Source of the DNA: Opitutaceae bacterium
GTDB lineage: Bacteria > Verrucomicrobiota > Verrucomicrobiia > Opitutales > Opitutaceae
Reading direction: 5' to 3'
Assembly (NCBI GenBank): GCA_023269585.1
Contig: JAHFTC010000002.1
Coordinates: 41,058-105,057, forward strand
DNA length: 64,000 nucleotides
A model generated the notes under the pieces. The model searched no databases. It was not told the DNA's origin and saw only the letters and a list, made by a program, of their open reading frames with translations. Within the stretch, counting starts at the first letter, position 1. Every line of letters begins with the position of its first letter. A program made the position numbers and the translations under genes. Shown piece after piece: positions 1-9,160 of the stretch.

Positions 1-150
1 ACGTGTCGAAGAATACCGGATCAAGCCCCATGAATTCCGCAGCCTTCCCGATCACACGGCCGTTGTGCGGCACTGCACGAACGGATTCCGGAAGGTTTCC
101 CTCCGTCCGGACTGACCCGGCGCAAACCGTCATCTCAACCCACAAGTGCG

Positions 151-432
151 ATGAACCCAAACGAGACACCAGGTATGGATCTACCGACACTGCTGGCCCT
201 CCGGAATGAGCAGGGCATCGAGGCGCTGAAGACGATCACGGATCGGCTGCGCGTAAAAGACATGGGCCCGGCCGACCATATCCGGACCAAGCACGAGGTG
301 AAAGCGTTCCTGGAATCCGGTGACGCCAGGGCCGCCGAGGAGGTTCTAAAGCGCGCCTCCGAACGCCTGACCCTGTGGCAGGCCGAGACAATGCGGTTCT
401 CGCAGCAGCAAGGGCAGCGGATGGGCCAATAG
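151..432 (+). CDS. small hypothetical protein (93 aa) upstream of the ATPase/protease pair
   Basis: ORF with helical, charged composition and no recognised domain; it sits about 190 bp upstream of the AAA ATPase. Confidence 0.45.
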   Translation: MNPNETPGMDLPTLLALRNEQGIEALKTITDRLRVKDMGPADHIRTKHEVKAFLESGDARAAEEVLKRASERLTLWQAETMRFSQQQGQRMGQ

Positions 433-624
433 GCCTTGATGGGGCGCGAGGCGCGGGCAGGCCGCGCGAGGGGAGTCGCCGGAGCTCCGCGGGTCGGCTC
501 CCGACACCGCAGCCACGGCCCGCGCTGCACCGGGCCTATTTGGGAAGATTATTCCCCACCCGTAGTTTTGGGCCATGCACCTTTATTCTAGCGCCCGATG
601 GCGATGGGCGTTTAGTTTCTCCCC

Positions 625-1620
625 ATGGCTTCTGCGGACCAAGTGCGTGCCCTCTTGCAGAGTCACTTCGACGGTGACCGAGGCCGTTTCATGTCCATTG
701 CCATGCAGGTCGCGGCCGGTGAAGCGCGCAAAGGCCACACCGAGTTTTCAGAGGAACTGCGCCGGATGATTGAGAAGGCCAAGGAGCACATCGCCCCTCG
801 GCAGACGGCCGGCGAGACGATTCCCTTTGCTGCCGCACGGGGAGAGCTGAGCGAACTCTTCGCCGTCTTCCACCCACAGACCAAGCTGGCCGACATGGTC
901 TTGCCCGAAGCCATGCAGGCGCGCATGGCACGCATCGTCGATGAACACCGCCAGATGGCTTTGCTGCGCGGGCACAACCTGCATCCCCGCCAGAAGCTCC
1001 TGCTCTCTGGTCCTCCCGGATGCGGCAAGACCATGACCGCGCACGCTCTCGCCGGCGAGCTGGGCCTGCCTCTGTTCGTGGTGCGTCTCGATGCACTGAT
1101 GACAAAGTTTCTCGGTGAAACCGCCGCCAAGCTCCGGCTCATCTTCGATTCGATGGAGAAGGTTCGCGCAGTCTATCTCTTTGACGAGTTCGATTCCATC
1201 GGCACCGAACGAGGGAACCCCGGCGATGTCGGCGAGATGCGGCGGGTGCTCAATAGCTTCCTCATGTTGCTGGAAGGCTATCGCGGCAACAGTCTCGTCA
1301 TCGCTGCCACCAACCACGGCCATGCACTTGACCAAGCGTTGTTCCGTCGCTTCGACGATCTGCTCTCGTTCGCCCTCCCGTCCATTGACCTGCTGACCGA
1401 GACCATCCGGCGCCGGTTGGCGATGAGCCCGACAAAGGCCAGTGTTTCGCTCGTCAAGGTCGCAACCGCCGGCGAGGGGCTCAGCTACGCCGAGGTCGTC
1501 CGCGCCTGCGACGAAGCGATCAAATTTCTGCTCTTGGCAGGGCGCTCCGACCTGAAGACGGCCGATTTGCTCGCCGCACTGGAGGAGCGCCGCAGCTTTC
1601 TCAACCGCACCATTCTCTAA
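625..1620 (+). CDS. ietA: AAA-family ATPase, IetA-like
   Basis: Walker A GPPGCGKT, Walker B-like VYLFDEFDSI, sensor/Arg-finger region IAATNHGHALDQALFRRFDD; 3 nt upstream of an S8 protease gene. Confidence 0.85.
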   Translation: MASADQVRALLQSHFDGDRGRFMSIAMQVAAGEARKGHTEFSEELRRMIEKAKEHIAPRQTAGETIPFAAARGELSELFAVFHPQTKLADMVLPEAMQARMARIVDEHRQMALLRGHNLHPRQKLLLSGPPGCGKTMTAHALAGELGLPLFVVRLDALMTKFLGETAAKLRLIFDSMEKVRAVYLFDEFDSIGTERGNPGDVGEMRRVLNSFLMLLEGYRGNSLVIAATNHGHALDQALFRRFDDLLSFALPSIDLLTETIRRRLAMSPTKASVSLVKVATAGEGLSYAEVVRACDEAIKFLLLAGRSDLKTADLLAALEERRSFLNRTIL

Positions 1621-1623
1621 GCC

Positions 1624-4158
1624 ATGCCCGGCGAAAACGAGCGCAACCTTCCCCACGTTTTCGTCAGCGGCAGAGTTGAAGGCATCGGGTTCACCAATCC
1701 AAGCACGGGCGGAAAGCGCGGTTCCTCCTTCCCGTCCCGCGACCGCGCGCAACATGCGGCGCGACTGCTCCAGCAACTGGATGCGTTGAGGCAGGCCGAT
1801 TCAACGGAGCGCCAGGTCCGCGCCGCGCGAGGTCTATCGACGGACTTTGGCGTCGTCGTCGAATTCGCCGCCGGGTCGGAATACCGAATCAAGAGCCAGA
1901 GCCTTGAACGTCGTGACGACGGAATCGCTCTGCTGAACATCCGTGAATTGTCGGTCGTTCAGCCAAACGGAACAACTCGGGTTGAGGAGTTCGCTACGGT
2001 TCGCGTGCCCCCAGGAAAACTGGAGGTGTTCGAAGCTCTCATTGCGCAGTATCGTGACGAGCCCACGCGGCCCGGAGGCGATGTGCCAAAACACCTACCG
2101 CTCATCGCCTCCATCGGCGACATCCGGCACGCGGCCTTCGAGGCGTTCTGGACTGCACCGACCGCCATCCCGCAGACGGGGCAAAACGTGCCGTGGGAAG
2201 TGTGGCTCCGGGCGGGTGAATCCAAGGAAGAGCGCGAAGAAATTCTGTCGCGTTTCCGCACCGCCGCCGAGGCCGCAGGAATCCGCCTTATCGGCCGCGC
2301 GCTCAATCTCCCCGAGTCTACGATCCACCTGATCCATGCGACTCGCGAGCAACTCCAAGGCTCGGTCGAATTGTTGGACTGTTTGTGCGAACTACGAGCT
2401 CCTGCTGTCGGAGTGGCGGAGTTCGACGAGATGGCGCCGGAGGTGCAGCGACAGTTCACGGACGCTCTGGCGGCGCAGATCGTCGCGCCCTCGCCGGATG
2501 CGCCGGCTGTCTGCCTGCTCGATACCGGGTTGAATCACGCCCACCCCTTGCTTGCGCCGGTGGTGGCGCCCAACGGCCTGCACGCCTGCCTGCCTGCCTG
2601 GGGTACGGATGACCGGCACGAGCACGGCCAAGGCCATGGCACTCAAATGGGAGGATTGGCGGCCTTTGGCGACTTAGTGGACCCACTACTGACAACTGCT
2701 CCCGTCGTCGTTACGCACTGGCTGGAGTCCGGCAAAATTCTCAACGATGCGGACCCCCAACCTCGTGACGAGTGGGGCAACATTGTGCGCGACACCATCG
2801 CGGCGGTCGAACAGGCCGCGCCCAGGAGAAAACGGGTCTATGCCCAGCAAATCACTGCGCGGAATACCTGCTTCGACGGTCGCCCGACCTCATGGTCTGC
2901 GGCGACGGATCAACTCTGCGCAGCACGAGGGGAAGACCCCGTTGTGCCACGGTTGATCCTCGTCAGTGCCGGAAACAATCCCTGCGCTCTTGCGAACGAC
3001 TATCCGACCCATAATCGCGATTGGTCCGTCCAAGACCCGGCGCAGGCGTGGAACGTTGTCACGGTCGGGGCATGCACCGCCAAGGATCACATCCGCGATC
3101 CGCGCTATTCCCAGAAGCCGACCATCGCCCCGCGTGGAGCGCTCGCGCCCATGTCTTCGACCTCTTGTGGTTGGGACAAGGAGTGGCCGATTAAACCCGA
3201 CATCGTCTTCGAAGGCGGCAATCGCTTCGTTGAAACCGACGGTACGCTCTGGGACCATGCTGACCTCAAGCTGTTGACTACCAATGCCGCGTTCACGCAA
3301 CGGCTCCTAACCACAGCCGATGGCACCAGCGCGTCATCCGCTCAGGCCGCTCGCTTCGCCGCGATCATTCAGGCGGAATACCCCAATGCCTGGCCGGAGA
3401 CGGTCCGAGCGCTGCTCATCCACAGTGCGGAATGGACCCCAAACATGGTGGCGGGCCGGCAGCTCTCGCGAAAGGCCGACGCGAATGACATCATGCGGCA
3501 CTATGGGCACGGGCAGCCGGACTTGCTGCGTGCGATCAAGACAGCCCGCAGTGCAGTCACGCTTGTCGTTGAAGACGAGTTCCAACCCTTCAAGAAACAA
3601 GAGTCGGAATACAAAACGAACGAGATGAGGTTTCATGATCTACCGTGGCCGAAAGAGGCCTTGGAGGCGCTTGGCGCTGCTCAGGTCGAAATGCGGGTCA
3701 CTCTGTCGTATTTCATCGATCCGAACCCCGGCACTCGACTGACCACAGAGCGTTACCGCTACGGCTCCTGCCACCTGCGTTTCGAGGTGCAACGTCCGCT
3801 TGAAAGCGAGCAGGACTTTCGCGAACGCATCAACAATGCGGACCGGCCGGAGGGATACCGCCCGCCGGGCGGCTCGGACTCGGATAAATGGACGGTTGGC
3901 AGCGACGCACGCCACCGGGGCTCGCTTCACCAGGATACTTGGACAGGGACGGCAGCGGAGCTCGGCAGCAAACCGAGGATCGCAGTGTACCCGGTGACCG
4001 GCTGGTGGCGACTCCGTCCCCACCTCCGGCGCTACGAGGAGCGGATACGCTATGCCTTGATTGTATCGCTCCGCGCTCCCGGCCAAGCCATTGATCTGTA
4101 TCAGCCGATCATACAGCATCTCACCGTGCCGGCATCTATCGCGATCACCACAACTTGA
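1624..4158 (+). CDS. ietS: S8 subtilisin-like serine protease, IetS-like
   Basis: Catalytic triad context: Asp in CLLDTGLNHAHPLL, His in GQGHGTQMGGLAA, Ser in DGTSASSAQAARFAA; directly downstream of the AAA ATPase. Confidence 0.87.
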   Translation: MPGENERNLPHVFVSGRVEGIGFTNPSTGGKRGSSFPSRDRAQHAARLLQQLDALRQADSTERQVRAARGLSTDFGVVVEFAAGSEYRIKSQSLERRDDGIALLNIRELSVVQPNGTTRVEEFATVRVPPGKLEVFEALIAQYRDEPTRPGGDVPKHLPLIASIGDIRHAAFEAFWTAPTAIPQTGQNVPWEVWLRAGESKEEREEILSRFRTAAEAAGIRLIGRALNLPESTIHLIHATREQLQGSVELLDCLCELRAPAVGVAEFDEMAPEVQRQFTDALAAQIVAPSPDAPAVCLLDTGLNHAHPLLAPVVAPNGLHACLPAWGTDDRHEHGQGHGTQMGGLAAFGDLVDPLLTTAPVVVTHWLESGKILNDADPQPRDEWGNIVRDTIAAVEQAAPRRKRVYAQQITARNTCFDGRPTSWSAATDQLCAARGEDPVVPRLILVSAGNNPCALANDYPTHNRDWSVQDPAQAWNVVTVGACTAKDHIRDPRYSQKPTIAPRGALAPMSSTSCGWDKEWPIKPDIVFEGGNRFVETDGTLWDHADLKLLTTNAAFTQRLLTTADGTSASSAQAARFAAIIQAEYPNAWPETVRALLIHSAEWTPNMVAGRQLSRKADANDIMRHYGHGQPDLLRAIKTARSAVTLVVEDEFQPFKKQESEYKTNEMRFHDLPWPKEALEALGAAQVEMRVTLSYFIDPNPGTRLTTERYRYGSCHLRFEVQRPLESEQDFRERINNADRPEGYRPPGGSDSDKWTVGSDARHRGSLHQDTWTGTAAELGSKPRIAVYPVTGWWRLRPHLRRYEERIRYALIVSLRAPGQAIDLYQPIIQHLTVPASIAITTT

Positions 4159-4418
4159 GCGCGATACTCGTGAGCGAAGATAGGTCGCATTACGTTTCCA
4201 TCTTTCGATGCCTCGGTATCCATGATTCACGCATTTTTCAGCGCGAACCGTCGTCGCTATGCAGTGGACCCGAACCACGGCGCCGGTCTTCGGGATTCCT
4301 CCGGTCGGGCCGATTCTACGATTGAGCCCAGATAGAGCGCTTCGGTCCGCAACCAATTCTGTATTACACTACACGTTGGGTCCAATTGTCGACTCTCCCA
4401 TAACCGCGGCGCGAGTGA

Positions 4419-4754
4419 CTACACCGCAGTCTTCCAGTTGGACGCAATGATGGCCATGCCAACCATCGAAATCCCCGCGCCGGCCCAGTCGAGGGGCGTC
4501 AATTTCACGCCGTCCACCCACCGCAGCCAGAGAAGTGCGGTAGCGACGTAGACACCGCCATACGCGGCATAGACTCGCCCGCTCGCCGCCGGATGGAGCG
4601 TCAACAACCACACGAAGGTCGCCAAACTCAATCCCGCCGGCAGGAGGAGCCACACGGACGCTCCCTTCCGCAACCAGAGGTACGGGAGGAAGCAGCCGAC
4701 GATTTCGGCCAGGGCGGTGCCGAAGAATAACAGTGCCGTTTTGGCGATGAGCAT
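4419..4754 (-). CDS. YnfA/UPF0060 family small membrane protein
   Basis: 111 aa, four hydrophobic segments, motifs [12 protein letters not shown] and W.R.VDG...T..DW.G. Confidence 0.85.
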   Translation of the reverse strand: MLIAKTALLFFGTALAEIVGCFLPYLWLRKGASVWLLLPAGLSLATFVWLLTLHPAASGRVYAAYGGVYVATALLWLRWVDGVKLTPLDWAGAGISMVGMAIIASNWKTAV

Positions 4755-4864
4755 TTCGAAGCGTTACAGCACAGCATAAGCCACATGAAAGCGAGCGCGG
4801 CACTCACTTTCATCGTGCCACACACAAGTCGCTGCGCCCAAGTCCCACTATTCCGGCCTCGCGG

Positions 4865-5140
4865 TCAGCATCCGCAGCACTCGTGTTTCACTACGCGCGT
4901 CTTTGTCCTCCCGTTGGCCGACGGCTGGTAGGTCGTCACATCACGGCATTTGCCACAGGTGGGGTGCTTCGCCGCGGGAGTTGTCTTGGCAGTTGGGTCT
5001 GCCGATACAGCCGCCGAGGGTGGAGTCGCCGCCGGACTCTTCGCGCGCCGCTGGAAATAGCCTGCTCCCGGCCCGGCGAATGAGACGGAGGCGAGCCCGA
5101 GGAACAGGGCTGCCATGATGACAAGTTTTGAGGTTTTCAT
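4865..5140 (-). CDS. small secreted Cys-rich protein
   Basis: MKTSKLVIMAALFLGLASVSFAG signal peptide; C-terminus CGKCRD...KHECCGC; internal start preferred over the 5347 start. Confidence 0.6.
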   Translation of the reverse strand: MKTSKLVIMAALFLGLASVSFAGPGAGYFQRRAKSPAATPPSAAVSADPTAKTTPAAKHPTCGKCRDVTTYQPSANGRTKTRVVKHECCGC

Positions 5141-5213
5141 GGTTCGATTCTTTCTTCTCTTGTTACGTGCCGCGGTATTGTGGTCACGAAAAGTACTACT
5201 CCCTCCGAATCGC

Positions 5214-5462
5214 TCACCCTCGGTGTTTTTGTCCCGGGCTCGCCCCCTTTGGCCGCGCCCGCCAACGACTTCGGATGAAGTCCGCGAGTGCACCCACGGC
5301 CAGGCCGCCGACGCTTCCTTCCAGCATCCGTAACATGGAGTTGCCATAGATTACCTCGGAGACTGCCCCGGCGAGCAGACCGACGAACAGGCCGGGGACG
5401 ATCCACGGCATACCGCTGGCGCCAACGCGGGGCTCGGCCTCATGCTTTCGGTGCTTCGACAT
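5214..5462 (-). CDS. small membrane protein
   Basis: MSKHRKHEAEPRVG...VPGLFVGLLAGAVSEVIYG...GGLAVGALADFI; overlaps the 3' end of the P-type ATPase gene. Confidence 0.45.
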   Translation of the reverse strand: MSKHRKHEAEPRVGASGMPWIVPGLFVGLLAGAVSEVIYGNSMLRMLEGSVGGLAVGALADFIRSRWRARPKGASPGQKHRG

Positions 5463-7437
5463 GTTCCCTTTCGGCTCCGCTTCGGCGCGGGGCGCTGGGC
5501 TCCCGGAGCAAGCGAAGGGCATTGGCAACGACGAGCAACGTGGCGCCGGTGTCCGCGAGGATAGCGAGCCAAAGGCTCGTGATTCCGAAGAGGGCGAGCA
5601 CGAGGAAGAGCGCCTTCAGCGTGAGGGCGAACGCGATATTGAAGCGGATGATACCGAGAGTGCGCCGCCCCATCTGCACCGCCTCCGCGATCATGCCGAG
5701 ATCGTCCCGCATGAGGGCGATGTCGGCGGTTTCAATCGCGGCATCCGTACCGGCCGCCCCCATCGCGATACCGACCGTGGCCGAGGCCATCGCAGGGGCG
5801 TCGTTCACCCCGTCGCCGACCATGCCGACGAAGGCGAACCGCGCACGCAGCTCGCTCACGGCGGCGACTTTGTCCTCGGGCAGCAGATCGCCGCGCGCGT
5901 GGTCGATGCCGACTTCGCGGGCGATGGCGTCGGCCGTCCGCTGGTTGTCGCCACTGAGCATGACGACCTGTTTGACCCCGACCGCATGCAGCGCGGCGAC
6001 GGCGGCACGAGCGTTGCCGCGCACGGCATCACCAACGGAAATCAGACCGAGCACGCGCCCGGGAGCACCGCCGGTTGGTCTCTCACCGACGACGATGGCG
6101 GTGAGTCCGCTCTTTTCGATGGCGGAGAGTCGTTGCTCCAGCTCCGGGGAGCACACGCCGAGTTCATGGGCGAAACGATGATTGCCGATGAAGACGGCCT
6201 TCCCCTCAAGCAAAGCTTCGGCACCACGACCCGGCTTGGTCTGGAAATCCTGCGCGGCCTTGAACGCGACCTTCTGCTCGCGCGCCTGCGCGACGATGGC
6301 CTGCGCGAGTGGATGAGAGGAGTGCTCGTCGATCGCCGCGGCGACCTGCAACGTCTCCTCCTCACCTGCCGTGACCCGCTCGATACGCAGGACGCGCGGC
6401 TTCCCCTCCGTGAGCGTGCCGGTCTTGTCGAGGGCCAGCGCGCGGAGTTTGCCGATGGTTTCGAGATGCGCGCCGCCTTTCACGAGCACACCGCGCCGTG
6501 CGAGTGCGGTGAGCCCGGCAACAACACTGACCGGCGTGGAAATCACCAGCGCGCACGGACAGGCAATGATGAGCAGCACGCAGGCACGGTACAGCCACAC
6601 GCTCCATTCGCCGCCGAACAGGAGTGGCGGCGCCACGAAGACCAGCACGGCCAGAAGGGCGACCATCGGCGTATAGTAACGAGCGAAAACGTCGACGAAC
6701 CGCTGAGTCGGTGCCTTCTGTTCCTGCGCGTCCTCGACGAGGCGGATGATGCGCGCGAGCGTCGTGTCTCCTGCCGCCTTGGTGACACGGACCTCCAGCG
6801 AGCCTTCGCCGTTGATCGAGCCTGCAAACACGGAATCACCCGGCCGTTTGTCCACCGGCACAGACTCGCCGGTGATCGGAGCCTGGTTCACCGCTGAATT
6901 GCCGCGGGCCACCACGCCATCCAACGGGATACGTTCGCCATTCTTCACGAGCACCACGGCGTCGACACCCACTTCGGCCACCGGCCTCTCTACGGTGCCA
7001 CTTTCTGTCTTCACCAGCGCGGTGTCGGGGGCGAGTTCAAGCAGGGCACGAACGGCGCGGTTCGCACGCCGGTCCGCCCAGCCTTCCAGCCACTCGGCAA
7101 CACCGAAGAGCACGACGACCGTGGCGGCCTCGGCCCATTCACCGATGAAGGCCGCCCCGATGACGGCGACCACCATCAACAAGCTGATGTTGGGTCGTAG
7201 CCGACGGGCCGCTTCCCAGGCGCCCGGAATCAGAAACCAACCGCCCAGCACAACGGCCACGCCGGCGAGGGCCTTTGGGAGGATCGCCGGCCCCACGTGC
7301 GTCCATTGCGTGACGAGTGCCACCACATTGAACACAGCGGCGACCGCGAGGCTGCGCGTGGGCCACGGATTCTCGTGGTCGTGATTGCAGCCACAGCCAC
7401 CGTGTTCGGTTTCACCGTCGTGGTCGTGCTCGCTCAT
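5440..7437 (-). CDS. heavy-metal translocating P-type ATPase (Zn/Cd/Pb, ZntA/CadA-like)
   Basis: CPCALVIS transmembrane metal site, DKTGTLTEGK phosphorylation motif, GDGVNDAPA hinge; N-terminus MSEHDHDGETEHGGCGCNHDHENPW. Confidence 0.93.
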   Translation of the reverse strand: MSEHDHDGETEHGGCGCNHDHENPWPTRSLAVAAVFNVVALVTQWTHVGPAILPKALAGVAVVLGGWFLIPGAWEAARRLRPNISLLMVVAVIGAAFIGEWAEAATVVVLFGVAEWLEGWADRRANRAVRALLELAPDTALVKTESGTVERPVAEVGVDAVVLVKNGERIPLDGVVARGNSAVNQAPITGESVPVDKRPGDSVFAGSINGEGSLEVRVTKAAGDTTLARIIRLVEDAQEQKAPTQRFVDVFARYYTPMVALLAVLVFVAPPLLFGGEWSVWLYRACVLLIIACPCALVISTPVSVVAGLTALARRGVLVKGGAHLETIGKLRALALDKTGTLTEGKPRVLRIERVTAGEEETLQVAAAIDEHSSHPLAQAIVAQAREQKVAFKAAQDFQTKPGRGAEALLEGKAVFIGNHRFAHELGVCSPELEQRLSAIEKSGLTAIVVGERPTGGAPGRVLGLISVGDAVRGNARAAVAALHAVGVKQVVMLSGDNQRTADAIAREVGIDHARGDLLPEDKVAAVSELRARFAFVGMVGDGVNDAPAMASATVGIAMGAAGTDAAIETADIALMRDDLGMIAEAVQMGRRTLGIIRFNIAFALTLKALFLVLALFGITSLWLAILADTGATLLVVANALRLLREPSAPRRSGAEREHVEAPKA

Positions 7438-7850
7438 GATGGATCGGGTTGGTGCGTTGCGCCCGCATGGGGACGAACAATGACTGCCGCGGCACCGGCC
7501 GGCCAGGGTTCCGCTGGAACCCAAAATGTCGCCGGCGGCGACACCCCCAAGCGCCTGCGCTGGAAACGAACGCCAGCGCTTCTCAGGGCGATCTGTTGGA
7601 AACCGGCATCAAGGAACTCCACATCGACATGGGTTCCTCCGCTTGGGAGGAAGCGATGCAGCTTTCGCACCCGACCGGTGACCACGTGCCGCCCGTCCGC
7701 GACCACGATTTGCGCAGACTCGATCCGCAGATTCCGGCTGTCTTCCTTGGTGATCGGGATGCGCACGATTTCCGGTCGTGGTGCGGTCACCGTCGCACAG
7801 CCGGTGAGTAGCGCAGCCGCGAGGACGAGCAAAGCGAAGCGTTTGTTCAT
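7434..7850 (-). CDS. hypothetical lipoprotein
   Basis: MNKRFALLVLAAALLTGCATV lipobox; within the metal operon. Confidence 0.6.
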   Translation of the reverse strand: MNKRFALLVLAAALLTGCATVTAPRPEIVRIPITKEDSRNLRIESAQIVVADGRHVVTGRVRKLHRFLPSGGTHVDVEFLDAGFQQIALRSAGVRFQRRRLGVSPPATFWVPAEPWPAGAAAVIVRPHAGATHQPDPS

Positions 7851-7851
7851 G

Positions 7852-8253
7852 TCATGCCTTCGGATATCGGACCACGAAGCTCTCAGCCTCACCGTTGCCC
7901 GTGACGAACAGCGTAAAGTGAATCCGAAAGACGAGTGGGGGTTTGATGGATGCGGGGGACACGAGGGTGTCTCCGTCGGGATTGAGAATCACGCGCCGGT
8001 CTTCACGCGCCGGGTAGACGACTCGGGCCGAGGCATACAGGCCATCGACGGGCGCGGGATTCTTCGCCGCGTCAAAGAGCCTCACCACGAGGCGATTTCC
8101 GGTCGCTTCGACATTGAGCCATCCGCCGGCCGCTCGGGCGATGTTGACGCCCGTCTCCGGCAGGGTCGGGATGGGACCGGCGGCACGCAGGGTGACGGTC
8201 GCGAAGAACGCGAGCACCACTACGGCGATCCAGGTCAGAAAGTTGGACTTCAT
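7852..8253 (-). CDS. hypothetical secreted protein
   Basis: Signal peptide MKSNFLTWIAVVVLAFFATVTLRA; co-directional with the metal efflux genes. Confidence 0.6.
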   Translation of the reverse strand: MKSNFLTWIAVVVLAFFATVTLRAAGPIPTLPETGVNIARAAGGWLNVEATGNRLVVRLFDAAKNPAPVDGLYASARVVYPAREDRRVILNPDGDTLVSPASIKPPLVFRIHFTLFVTGNGEAESFVVRYPKA

Positions 8254-8333
8254 TGGGTTTGAGTGGGGATAGATGAGCCCCACCCCTCGGCGCCGCGGAT
8301 GCGCCGGGGATGGGTTGTACTGGATCACTCCGG

Positions 8334-8675
8334 CTACGTGGCAGCCTCTCCCGTCTCTCCCGTGCTGATGCGGCGAGCCGCCTCAAGCGACAGGGTATAG
8401 ATCTTGCCGTCACCGCGCTGGCCCGTGTGGGCCGCTTCGGCGATGGCTCGCTCCACGACGGACTGGAGACTATCCTGCGTCATGACTTCGACGCGGACAC
8501 GACCGAGAGTGCCGACTAGAGCCTCCTGTTCGACTTCGGCGTGGGAGCGCCCACGGCCCCTGCCGAAACCACGAATATCCGAGAAACTGGCTCCGGAGAG
8601 TCCAGGGATCGCGTGGAGGGCTTCACGGACGGCGTCCTCTTTCGAGGGACGAATATAGGCGATAACGACCTTCAT
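8334..8675 (-). CDS. P-II family regulator associated with metal efflux (PII-NG-like)
   Basis: MKVVIAYIRPSKEDAVREALHAI..GASFSDIRGFGRGRG..VRVEVMT...GDGKIYTLSLEAARRISTGE; PII fold signature, no canonical Tyr51 context. Confidence 0.8.
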   Translation of the reverse strand: MKVVIAYIRPSKEDAVREALHAIPGLSGASFSDIRGFGRGRGRSHAEVEQEALVGTLGRVRVEVMTQDSLQSVVERAIAEAAHTGQRGDGKIYTLSLEAARRISTGETGEAAT

Positions 8676-8680
8676 GGTGC

Positions 8681-9145
8681 TCAGTGGTCGTGCCCGCCTT
8701 CGCCACCGGCATCGTCGCAGGTGCACGCATATTCGGCTCGTTTGCACTCGGCGCAAATCTCCTCGTGGAAGAGCACGCGGAAGTTTTTCGGCTTCGCGGT
8801 AGCCGTATCGCGGACTTGGAGAACAATGGTGTAGTCGTCGCCCTCCGGCAGCGCGGCGGTCGACACCAGCGCGCCATCCTTGGCGACGAAGGAGAGCTTT
8901 ACCTTGCCGGTCTTGGCTTCGGCGGTGGCGGTGACCGCCTGACCGGCGACGGTGACCGACTTGAGGTCCTTGTCGTAGAGCGAGACGACAACGGTCCGGT
9001 CCGCCGCGACGAAGAGCTCCACATGAGGGGCTTCGGTAGTGACAATCCGTCCGCCCTTGGGGCCGGGGATTGGTTTGGCCAGAAGCGCGACGGACGAAGC
9101 CGCCAACGCGATAAACGACAGGATGATTCTGCGAGTTGTATTCAT
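8681..9145 (-). CDS. periplasmic, putative metal-binding protein
   Basis: Signal peptide; Cys/His-rich tail CAECKRAEYACTCDDAGGEGGHDH. Confidence 0.6.
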   Translation of the reverse strand: MNTTRRIILSFIALAASSVALLAKPIPGPKGGRIVTTEAPHVELFVAADRTVVVSLYDKDLKSVTVAGQAVTATAEAKTGKVKLSFVAKDGALVSTAALPEGDDYTIVLQVRDTATAKPKNFRVLFHEEICAECKRAEYACTCDDAGGEGGHDH

Positions 9146-9160
9146 GAGATGGTCAAGTAT

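Noticed and set aside
610-624. motif copy upstream of ietA (tttctccccatgg)
   Set aside because: Only CCCCATGG matches; the GGGTA half is missing and CCATGG simply surrounds the start codon
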